Below are positions 20,919 through 32,800 of a stretch of 64,000 nucleotides of DNA, one piece after another (within the stretch, counting starts at the first letter, position 1; each line of letters begins with the position of its first letter). The translations under genes were made by a program, and so were the position numbers. The notes below the pieces were generated by a model. The model made no database searches, was not told where the DNA came from, and saw only the letters and a program-made list of their open reading frames with translations. This stretch comes from Xiphias gladius (lineage: Eukaryota > Chordata > Actinopteri > Istiophoriformes > Xiphiidae), in contig NC_053421.1 in NCBI RefSeq assembly GCF_016859285.1, positions 707,971 through 771,970 of the forward strand. The letters run 5' to 3'.

Positions 20919-22278
20919 TACAGGGATATGAAAAAGACAAATCCTAGTCAAAATTTCTGTTACTCTGAGTAGTAACGTGACCAGAAGATGAACTCATCTC
21001 CAAAAGGATTAAGGGTGAAACATTCCTTTTAAACATTTTAAGCAAGATTAGTGTATTATTTTTGTTTTGTACAAGTTTAGAGTGAAAAAAAGGGAAAGGA
21101 GCAAGAGATTTGAGCTCTCAGATAACTTTTGCCAAGGTCTCAGACCTTAATTAGCTTGTTAGGGCTATGGCTTGTTCACAGTCATCGTTAGGATAGGCCA
21201 GGTGAAACACTATGGGCTCCTCTAAGCAGCTGCCTAACACTCTGAAAATTATAATAAGTGATGCCCAGAAAGCAAGAGAAGGCTATAAGAATATAGCAAA
21301 GCTTTTTCAAGTAGCAGTTTTCTCAGTTTGTAATGTAATTAAGAAATGACAGTTAACAGGAACGGTGGAGATTGGAGCTCTCAGATAACTTTTGCCAAGG
21401 TCTCAGACCTTAATTAGCGTGGTCTTCCAGACCTCGAAAACTTTCTTAAGAGAACTGTTCGTAGGGTGTGCTAGAAAGGCAGATTAAACCCCCCATTTGA
21501 CTACAAAAGACCTTGAGGAAAAATGAGTAGACCCTGGAGTGGTGGTGCACTGTTCTACTGTGCAGCAACACCGGCACAAATATGACCTTCATGGTAAATT
21601 CATCAGAAGAAAACCTTTCCTGTGTCCTCACCTCAAAATTCAGCGTCAGAAGTTTGCAAAGGAACATCTAAACAAGCCTGATGCATTTTGGAAAACGAGT
21701 CCTGTGGAATAATGAAGTTGAAATAGGACTTTTGGCTGAAATGAGCAAAGATATGTTTGGAGAAAAAAGGGTGCAGAATTTCATGAGAAGAACACCCCTC
21801 CAACTGTTAAGCACAGGAGTGGGTTGATCGTGTTTTGGGCTTGTGTTGCAGCCAGTGGCACAGTGAACATTGCAGTGGTAGAGGGAATAATGGATTAAAT
21901 TAAATACCAGCAAATTCTGGGAGCAACCATCACACTGTCTGTAAAAAAGCTGAAGATGAAAAGAGGATGGCTTCTACAACAGGATAATGATCCTAAACAC
22001 ACCTCAAAATCCACAATGGACTACCTCAAGAGGTGCAAGCTGAAGGTTTTGCCATGGCCATCACAGTCCCCTGACCTAAACAACATCAAAAATCTGTGGA
22101 TAAACTTCAAAAGAGCAGTGAATGCAAGATGGCCCAAAAATCTCACAGGACTAAAAGCCTTTTGCAAGGAAATATGGGCAAAAGTCCCCCAAAACAAGAA
22201 CGGAAAAACATACAAAAGCATTTACAAGCTCTGATACTTGCCAAAGGGGGTATCACTAAACTTTTTCATGCCCCTGTA
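20919..22278 (+). mobile_element. Tc1-like transposon with both ends, inactive
   Basis: The ends are TACAGGGATATGAAAAAG at 20919 and the inverse of TACAGGGGCATGAAAAAG at 22278, flanked by TA. Plus-strand transposase in pieces: AREGYKNIAKLFQVAVFSV (helix-turn-helix), WNNEVEIG (first catalytic Asp is now Asn), FWACVAASGTVNIAVVEG, RGWLLQQDNDPKHTSKST (second Asp kept) and SPDLNNIKNLW (catalytic Glu is Lys). Stops and frameshifts lie between. A 44-base segment occurs twice inside it (21112-21155 and 21375-21418). It sits between the 5' ends of cnih4 and gprc6a. Confidence 0.88.
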
Positions 22279-23826
22279 ACTTAAACTCCTCAGAACATAG
22301 CTTTGACTAAAGACAAAAAAATATCATCTTTAATAATCTTATTAAATGAAGATCTTATTAAAAGATGGGAGTTTATGTGCTGCAGGGCTGTGGGGAGATT
22401 AGAATTTTCACAGTTCCAGAAAATAGCAGATGATGGGGTGACACAGTCTACAGAGGCAAGGGGCAGGGGCTTGTTATTATCTGAGAGTGCATCATATCCT
22501 CATGCATGACAAGGGCCAAATAAAATGCACCAAAAATTGGGTTAGGAAACACAGCACAACAGTCCTGCTTCTATCTGCTCTGAAATAAATACTTTTTGTG
22601 CTGTCCAGTCTTCAAAATCTTCAGGGTTTGACCTAACCACTGCTTGGGTTACGTGCAAACTGCAGACCTGCTTGTATAACGTGTTTCTGTTTCATCATGC
22701 CTGACTCCAGACAGTTCAAAGGACAAAAAGGTACTCTATGATATTGTTATGAACTGTCAGTGCCTTGTTTTAGAGTCACCAACACAATTACTTTTCAATG
22801 TCTACTTCCTAGTATTCAAACTAATAACGGTTTTATCAACATCTGCAAAAAATTAATTGTCAGTAATTTGATGATCTATTAATTGTTTAAGCCGTTCTCT
22901 GGTTGAAGCTTCTCTAATGTGATGATTTACTGTTTTCCTCTGTTCTATCATTGTAAGGTTTTTTTGTTTTCTGTGCAGTTGTTTGGGTAAAACAAGACAT
23001 TTGATGATGCTGTCTTGGGTTGTGAGAAACTGTAATGAACATTTTTTCCTTTTTTCAGACATTTTAGACTCAATGATAAATCGATTATTTATTTAAAAAA
23101 AATACACAGATGAATTGATCATGAAAACATTTCTTAGTTGTATAACTGTAGTTACCCTACTACCTGTTTGCAGGATGCTTATCAGTGTCTTCTGGATTTT
23201 GGTAATACTTGGGCCCACTATTAACTATTGATTATTAGCTCTGTTGTATCAAACATTAATGGATAATCTATGTATCTGTGTATGACTATAATTATCCAGA
23301 AAATCGGAGGTAGTTACTGTCCCCATTTACACATTAATTAATATCAAAAATGTTTAATTGCATTTTTAGTACCAAAAGTTGAGTATCAACAATGACCCCA
23401 TAATTTCCTAGTTAAACAAATATCATACAGTAAAGTGGTACCCAGAACACAGAATGTGTTCATGTTCAAAAATACTGACAGTATGTGTGATTGTTTTCAT
23501 GCAGTTTGTCTCCAACCAGTGAAAGATGAGGTGTCCCATAATTATATTTTCTGTCAGCTCTATCAGTTGAAAAAAATACTTACGCACAACAGATATGACG
23601 AAAGCTGCTTCTGCAGAACAGTGACTCGCCTGCTGTCAGTCATGAAGAAGTGGGCAGGGCTGCAGGGGAGAATATGAGAATAGTGAAGTGTGAAAGAGGA
23701 AGCAATGAGATTTTTCTTTTAGCCTTGTGAAGATGCTTAAAAAGGAGAGTATCACTCTGCTGGAGGTGAAAAGCCACAGAGCGAGGGGAGAGAGCTGAGA
23801 GCACAAACAGCAGAGAGGACAGTGAC
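22279..23826. other. Upstream region of gprc6a with an hAT-like remnant
   Basis: About 22846-23150 resembles a common fish hAT-type non-autonomous repeat: gaagcttctctaatgtgatg, 'aaaacaagacatttgatgat', and a 'gataaatcgattatt' end. The rest has no recognised gene. The last 130 bases before the gprc6a start are purine-rich and presumably contain its promoter and 5' UTR, but I see no clear TATA box. Confidence 0.5.
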
Positions 23827-26800
23827 ATGGCCTGGGTTGCTCTTGTAATCTATTTTCACATTACACTTTTCCTTATTCTGGAAATAGGACATGCCACTGA
23901 AAAGGACACCAGAGTGCTGGGAGCTACAGCCCCAGGAGATATCATAATCGGAGGAATCTTTCCCATTCATGAGGATGTAGACCAAAGGAATAACTCCTTT
24001 GCACCCCAAGCACAGCCATGTATCAGGTGAGATCATTCAAACTAATGAAATAAATGATTAAGATTCTCAAGAATCTTAATAAGACAGTTAAGTCTTGTGA
24101 GTACTCAGGAGTCAAATCAACATGATAGTCAATATTTTTTAGAGTCTGTACTTAAATATAAGAGGTGGCTGTGGCTCAGGAGGTTGAGCTGGTCATACAC
24201 TAGCCACTAACTGGTCAATGGTTTGATCCCTGGCTCCACTAGTCTGCATGTCGAAGTGTCGTTGAGCAAGATACTGAACCCCAAATTGCCCCAATTGGTG
24301 TGTGAGTGTGTCTATGTATAGAAAGTGCTGTATGCATTAATGTGTTTTTGACTGGGTGAATGTGGCATGTAGTGTAAAGCTCTTCTAGTGGAAGATAAGT
24401 CTAGTAAAACGCTATATAAGTGCAGTCCATTTACCATATAAGTAGTACTGGCAAAATATAAAAATACTCCATAACAAATAAACACTATACAACATATGTA
24501 TCTACTTTAGAGTCAAGACACTAGCAGCAGGGTTTTGTACTTTCGAATATGTGCAGCAGGCCACACGGACACTGTTTCATTAATCCCTTTCTAGTTGAGG
24601 AAGCAACATGTATGACTTTCTCTCTGTCAGTCAAAGAGAGCCTGTGTCAAAACTACTGATGAATAAATGAGTACTTTTGTAGCTGTAGTTGGTTCTAGAC
24701 CGTACTAATTTAACTGCTTTGTTAACGTTCACAAAATAATGTTAACTCAGCACATGCTTACTAACTTTTTCGGGGCCTTGAAGTACATTTTACACTTTTC
24801 ATCAGTGGCTTTCTCAGAGCAAAGATGATGACTTAGATTCTGTCGCTGATGTTATTCTCCTCAAGATGTCATTTTGATTTAGAAAATTTAACTAGTAAGT
24901 AGTATTTCTACACAGAAAAAAAAATATTGTGGGGGTTTGACTAATTCTGATGAAAACACTTTGAGAAACAGGGTGTGGGATACTATTTTTGAATAATTCA
25001 GCTTCAATCTCATATGTAGAAGTTAGAATAAAAAGAAACAGCTTTGAGTTTTGAAATGCTTATTAGTTACTTGAATTTTCTATTAGAAACTAATACTAAG
25101 CAAACTTTGCTCTCTCCCTCCTTGTCCCTGCTTGCATGTCTCTTGTAATTTCTCCAGTCTATAACATTTGCAATGTATTTATTATTTGAACAACAAATGG
25201 TGACACTGTACTATTCACACAGGTTTGAAGAAAAAGGCCTGATGAAAGCTCTGGCTATGATCAATGCTATAGAAGTCATTAATAAATCCCCTCTGCTGAC
25301 TGCTCTTAACATCACTCTGGGTTACCGGATCCTAGACTCCTGTTCTGATGTCAGCACAGCTCTGAGAGCCACAGCAGATTTCATCCAACAGACCAACTGC
25401 CACACGGGAGGCAACACCTCCACCTGTGGCCAGCCAGTCATGACTGTTATAGGTGCCTCTTACTCTGAAACATCCATTGCCATCGCCAGGCAACTGACAC
25501 TCAGGATGATTCCTCAAGTAAGTTGTGAGAAACAGGAAAATGCTGTTGATTTATTATGGGAGCAGGTAGGAGTCCAGGTTCTGTGGTAGGACTGGTGGAC
25601 AGAGCATTGATTGTTACAGACACTGATAAACATCAGCCAGAGCTTTTGCGATCATAAACTCTCAGCTGATGCATGATTTACTGTTACATTAGATAACAGA
25701 GGCTAGGACTGTTTCAAGGTGAGGCACAACAGATGAACAGGAAAATAAACAGCTGCATCAGTTGCATTCTCTTAGAGTGGAACTTTAAATGGAACAATGA
25801 GAGAAGGAAATACTTCTCTTGTTATACACCTATTGTCTTACTTGCAGCAGAAATGACCTGCACCTTAGCATCTGTGTAGGTGTGTTGCATTAGAACTGTT
25901 CGTACTATATTCGCACAGTCCCCTGGCCCTGCGATGAAATTAGGAAATGTACATTTGTTTTGGGATTAACATATATACCGATGAGCAACTACATTAAAAC
26001 CAGTTAACGGTTTTAATGTTTTGGCTGAATGGTGTGGCTGATCGTGTAGACACTTAACATGTAGAAAATGTACATTCATATAGATGAAAAAACATCACCT
26101 TATAAAAATTATTTACAGTTAAAAAATTTACTTCTGCCCTCATAGCAGCAGAGCCACAGGAAGGGGGTTTGTGCAATTTGATTGGTCCGTCCATTGAACA
26201 CTTGAGCAACATCAACTAGTATGCATTCATGCTGTGTAGAGGAGGAACCATCATTTGAGCATGCGACTTTATCCTTTAGGAACAGTATATGTAACAAAAT
26301 CATCAAAGCTCAAAGGTCCATTACTAGCTTTTATGATCTTCATTCAACGAGGGGAGATGGCTAAGGTGTCACTGCATGACCTGAGTGTGCAATTTGGTCA
26401 TGTGATAACTAATAAGTCATTTATGGTGGGGAAAAGGTAACCCTTGTCTCTGTTCCAAAGATGGCTTCCTTGATCATTCTTGGCAGTCATCTCTAATATA
26501 TGGATTTTTTTTTTAACTTACTTCATTAAAGCAACAAAAACATTGCAGTACAAACACTCTAATAGTCATTCAACTTCAGGATTAAGTCTTTTTTAACTTG
26601 TCACCAACATCAGGTGTGTCAAGCTGCTCAGAGTTGCCCTAATAAAAATCTAAGGCCATTTCACAAAATTAAATCTGAGAGGTACATCAACCGCGCAGCA
26701 GACATTCACATACATTCACAGAATCTAATTACAGTTTACACAAGCAGGCATTTTCACAGATATTAACATAGATTAGTGAGCCATATAGGCAATTTTAAAA

Positions 26801-29800
26801 CAATTACAAACTAATACATTCAAAAAACTATGTCAGGTGCTCACTACAATGAAATTGTCATGGCAACGGTCATTAGTCATTGTGTTCTAAGAAAAATCAA
26901 ATTATAGAATGCAAATGATCCATAAGTTGTTACAGGAAAGGAGACAGGTCAAATATGTCAGAGCAGGAAAATCAAGTTATTAATAACTTTAATTAGGGCT
27001 GCATTCAGAGCTCTGGTATTGTGGCTGCTGGCTCCGTGACATGGCTTTTTGGGACCCTTCAATGGAACTGAGCCATCATTAGTGTTATTAGTACACATGT
27101 GCCTTTCCTGGTAAGACATGTCAAAATGTCTGCTTCAGAAGGTCTGTTGATTTTCTATTGTTTGTGTCCTAAGGACAGGCTTTATATTTTTATCCTCTTT
27201 GTTTTCATGATCTAGCAAAAGTAAAATCATCAGCATTTCACCATCCTACTGTTTTGCATCCTGGTATAAGTGTTTACAGGTACTGAACAAATAAAACAAT
27301 CAGACAAAGACAGAATTGAATTTTAGGTGAAACATGTACACTCAAACACTCAAATGCAAACTGTGGCATGAGCAGAACTGAGTTTGTGACATTTACTGTA
27401 CAAATCTGTTCTCAGTACATCCAGAGATGGGTTTTTCTGACTACTATGGCATCAGACAGACCACCAATGATGCTACAATGCACAGTATGCATCCTAATGT
27501 GTTAGCTGTGTAAGTTACAGGTGAAGCAGTTTTGTGCCTTACCCAAGCAAATCTATGACCAAACAAAACAGTTTGCAACGTGTGTATTAGAGGTTGTAAG
27601 TTGCAGGTCAAGATCTCAGTAGAGATGTGATTGGATCATTTATAGCAGATCCAGGGACAGTTAATCAGGCTGATCATTCATACCTTTATTGGCCATCAAA
27701 TTAGAAATATCACATCTTTGAAAATTAAATACTTATTTTTGTTTTCTCCAGATCAGTTATTCATCAACCGCTGTCATTCTGAGTGATAAGAGTCGCTTCC
27801 CTGCCTTCATGAGGACCACTCCAAATGATGTGCATCAGATAGCTGCCATGGTCAGTCTGCTCGGCACCTACGGCTGGAACTGGGTGGGAATAGTTACCAC
27901 AGATGGAGATTATGGCCAATCAGCTCTTGACCGCTTTGTGTCCCAGGCCTCTGCAAAGGGGATCTGTGTGGCCTTCAAATCAATTCTGCCTCAATCTGTG
28001 ACCAGTCAGGATGTATTCCCTGCTATCACACAGGCTGCCAAAACCATCTACAAGAATCCCAAGGTACAGGTGATTGTGTCATTTGCCAAGCCGACTCACA
28101 TGATGTACCTTTATCAGGAGCTTAAGAATCAGACGCTGAGAGCAGGACAGAACATGTGGTCAATGAGACGAGTCTGGGTGGCCAGTGACAGCTGGTCTTC
28201 CTCCAGCTCTGTGAAAGGAAACTTAACCCTGAAGGACATAGGACATGTTGTGGGCTTCACCTTCAAAAGTGGAGACTTGTCATCATTCCGTGAGTACCTG
28301 AGCAGGCTGGAGGCTGCTGGACATGAATACACAAGGAATAACTCCTTCCTGCAGGAGTTCTACATGCAGCTAAATGCCAGTAAAGGTTCTACAGACACTG
28401 AGCTGGTGTCTGAAGGTGTGAAGAGACTCAGAAAACACTATCTGGCTGACACTATCTTCAGTGTTGAGTTGGCTGTGAGCGCCATCGCTCAGGCTGTGGC
28501 GTCTATTTGCAGAAGTAGAGACTGCAAAACACCAGGCACAGTGCAACCCTGGGAGGTATTTACACACAAGTGTTTGTTTGTGTGTGGGTGTGTCTGTATG
28601 CTCTTGTGCTGTATTTATAGGGTCCACATGGGTTAATTTTAGGATGAGGATAAGGGTTTAGGTTTACAGGCAGCTAGGATTAGGGGTAAGGTTAGATTCA
28701 CATAAAAGCTGACGATTAAGTTATGGCTGTTGAGACAGATCATTGTCACATTAAATATGATACCTTGGTATACTTACTGTAAATACAGGGTTGAGACAAC
28801 CTGTCTCTCACACCTGTGAAACTGTTGGAACAGGTGTTTTTATACCACCTTGCCGACAACAGCTGTGGTTTCGGGTTGTCCCTCCATCCGTCCCATTCTC
28901 AAGAATGTGAAATATCAGGAAAGCCGTGAGGGAATTTCTTCAAATTTGGCACAAATTACTTGTACTCAAGGATGAAATGATTAGATTTTGGAGGTCAAAG
29001 TTCAAGACCTTGACCTTGTGACCATTTTTGGCCATAACACAAGAATCAATACGCTAATTAGGATAAAATACACTTAACACCTTTGAGTACTTCAGTACAT
29101 ATATTGTATGAGTCTGGACAGACATGGATGTAAACTGCAACTTGACTGGTTGGTGGAGGCATACAACCGCAAGGCAGTAATTCTAGTTCTATATTAAGAC
29201 CATATATCCCAAAAAACGATTTATGCCTCCTCATCTCCACTGTCTAGTGTATTTGACTAAAGAGGATAAGGGCTGAATCCAAATGGGTCAAGAGGGTCCA
29301 GATGGTGTATATTGTAGAGAAACATGGCTTTACAGTCACCCAGAGGTCTCTGGTTTCTCTGCTCTCTACCAACCTGACAGGAAGCCTGAGTGGAGTTGAA
29401 GTGCAAAAAGCAACCAGCAGCCACCATGGCCAAATGTGATAGGCATTGATAAGTTTCTCAGCTAGGAAAAGGCTGTTTGTCCTTGTCAAGTCAAGATGGT
29501 GTGGTTTAATAGACTCATCCAAGGTACTATGTTGATAATGAAATGTCTCATGTCCTGTAGGTCCTGAAATCTCTGTGGATGCAGGAGTTTAAAGTTAGAG
29601 AAAAGAGCTATAAGTTTGACTGCAGAGGAGACATCAACCTGGGCTATGAAGTGACAATGTGGAGGTCAGTTGGAGGGAACATCCATGTTCATGATTTTGT
29701 GGCTGAGTACCATCCGCACACCAACAACTTCACCAATACCAACCAGAGCACCACCTGCCAGTTCTGGGACCTAAAGGTAGGCCCTCATTCTGTTGCCCTT

Positions 29801-32800
29801 AGGTAATTTTATACACACAGAAACCCGCACACACAAATACTGCAGTGTGTTTACTGAAAACATGGAGACTTGCAGCTGACTTAAGCAATACTAACAAAGT
29901 AGCATTTCAGCTTAAATATACACTACATCCAGTATGAGTCTTCTAAAAAAAGAATAGGTTTTGTAGAATACTTTAAAAATACAATACATTTAAGAAATAC
30001 AAGAAAAAAATGCCAAAAACAATGAAATAGAGTAATGGTGAATGGTTTATAATCATGGGCTCTCCCTGCTTTCCTCAGAACATCATCTCAAAATGCTCCA
30101 ATAGCTGCGTCCCTGGAGAGTTCAAGAAAACGGCTGAGGGTCAACATGCCTGTTGTTATGAGTGCATCAACTGTACTGAGAACTACTACTCTAATGAGAC
30201 AGGCAAGACAACCCCCCCCCCCCCATACACATGGATGGATGCATTTACATGCACAGTGACTAATAGCCATGCTCTGGTTAAAAGTCAGATTCAAGTGTTG
30301 ACATGAGTCCTATCTTCACCTGTCATCATGGTATGGGTGCTCATAACTGTGTGATCCCAGTGTGTGAAAAAAAGTGTGATCACATTCAAGGTGCAATGAA
30401 GGACTTTGATCCAATCACATTCTGAATCGGTGGTGGTGGTTTCCATTTTTAAAATTGCCATCATTCAGATCGCAAGGGAGGTGGCTGGACTGACCCGGCA
30501 AACCCAAACGTGTAGTCAGGGTGAATGTCTAGTGGAGTCCCCTGTCCAGGAGATTTTTTAAATCCCACCTCTTGAAGAACTTTGTACACATCTTGGGGGA
30601 GCTTGGGGACATGGAATCTGAGTGGGCCATGTCTAAAGCCTCCATTGTGTATGTGTGTTAGAAGCTGTGGTTGGACACAGGTCAAATATGTCAGAGCAGG
30701 AAAAGCACTTGTAATTAATAACTTTAATAAAGGCTGCATTCAGAGCTCTGGTATTGTGGCTGCTGGCTCAGTGATGTGAATTTCGTGGAACCTACAATGG
30801 AACTGAGCCATCATTAGTTTTATAAGTACACATGTGCCTTTCCTGGTAAGATGTCAAAATGTATGAAAAAGGTATGTTGATCTCCTATTGTTTTTATCTT
30901 AATGTCCTGTACTCACCCTCAGAATGAGCTTTACATTTTTATCTCCAACCGTTTTGCATCCTGGGTTGTATCAGTGTTCACAGGTACCAAAAAAACAAAA
31001 TATTCGGCTCAGGCAGACCACCAGCTAGGTTACAATGCACACTATGCATCCTAACGTGTTAGCTGTGTAAGTCACAGGTGAAGCAGTTTTGTCCCTTACC
31101 AAACAAACAAAACAGTTTGACACTAAAACATACAAACACTCACAACGAGTTTATTAGAGGTTGTAATCTGCAATTCAAGACAGAGATGTGATTGGATCAT
31201 TTATAGCAGATCCAGGGTCAGTTAATCAGGCACGTAATTCTCGTACACCTGGCAAAGATGGGCTGTTTGTGATCTTTATGGACAGGATTTCAAGGCCTAG
31301 CTGGGGGAGGAGAGTGTCTGGTTTGGGGGCCTCAGAATTGCATCTCTGCTATTTGCACATGACATTGTTCTGTTGGCTTCATGAGACTATCACCTTCAGC
31401 ATGCACTGGTGCTTTTTGTGGCCAAGTGTGATGCAGCAGGGATAAGGGTCAGCACTTCCAAGTCTGAGGCCATGGTTCTCTGCCAGAAAATGGTGGCTTG
31501 CTCCCTTGGGTTGGGATGGACTTTCTACTCCAAGTGAGGGAGTTTAAGTATTCCAGGGTCTGGTTCACGAGTGAGCGTAGGATGGAATGGGAGATTGACA
31601 GGCGGATCTGTGTAGCATCAGCAGTAAAGTGGGCGTTGTACCTGAGCATTGCGGTGAGGAGGGAGATGAGCCGTAAGGCAAAGCTTTCGATTTACCAGTT
31701 GATCTACGCTCCTACCCTGGTCATGAGCTTTGGGGAATGACCGAAAGAATGAGATCACAGATACAAGTGGCTGAAATTAGTTTCCTCTGAAGGGTGGCTG
31801 GGCAGAGCCTTAGAGATAGGGGTAAAGGAGCCCAGAGTAGAGTTGCTGCTCGTTTTCATCAAAAGGAGCAAGTAGAGTTGGTTCGGGCATCTGAATAGGA
31901 TGCCTCCTTGGCGCCTTCCATTGGAGGTCTTCCGGAATGCCTCGGGATCCCGCAGGAGGAGCTGGAAAAAGTTTCTGGAGAGAGGAACGTCTAGGCTGCT
32001 CTTTTTAGATGAACTTTCACTGTCCGCATAGCTGCAAGCTATGATCTGTATGACTGAACATATCTGTGTATGCAGACACCCAGTGTAGTATAAACAAAAC
32101 TAGTGGTGTGTTTGCTGTCCATATCCCTATCTGGAGTATGTCCAGCCCTTCACTGTGTGAATGAAGTTGTAGCAGTCCTGAGGCTTGTGTTGTGTCAGCA
32201 GCATTTTACTGCATTACAACAAATGCCAGGACATCAGGTTGATTCTTTGGCCATTAAAGAGTGTTACCCCTAGGGCAGAAAATATCAGGAGGCAGCAACA
32301 ATAATCCTGGAACTTGTCTCTATGTCCCCCAAACACATATAATCCTCTGCCTATTACATGAATATTTAACCCACTCGATATGGAGGTAAATCAATATAAA
32401 CCTTTCCCAGTTGGCTGTGGAGTTGTGAAGTTGCCAGAGGATAGGATTGGGTATACAGAATTGTAATACGGCAATGCTCTTCAAGAATACTGCTAGTTTT
32501 CCTTGGGTAGAGCCCCTCAATGAGAGTGAACAGACAGCACACCAGAAGAAGGTACTACACACACACATTTATTAACAAAAAGTTATTTAAACAAGAAACC
32601 ACAATTTTCTGCTCTATACTTTTAAACGTGCATACTACTTCACAATAATATAGTGAAAGAACAATACATGGGCCACAAAGTGTGAACTGGTGTGACACTT
32701 CTTAACTAATGATGTTCCTTCCCAGGTAGTAACTCCTCATTTGTTAATAGCTCTCACATGACCGTCATGTGACCCTCACAACTCCAATGTGACCTCATAG

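Noticed and set aside
24172..24230. A and B boxes as a tRNA gene
   Set aside because: No cloverleaf could be closed and the unit recurs with a 200-base body; it is a SINE head.
27809..28636. Open frame with ATG read as a separate 275-residue gene
   Set aside because: It is gprc6a exon 3 (27752-28555) plus read-through into the intron; the ATG is an internal Met.
26944..31230. Tandem duplication of gprc6a leaving a chimeric gene
   Set aside because: The intron-5 copy is flanked on both sides by parts of one LINE, so local copying or insertion into the LINE is simpler; no duplicated exon was seen.
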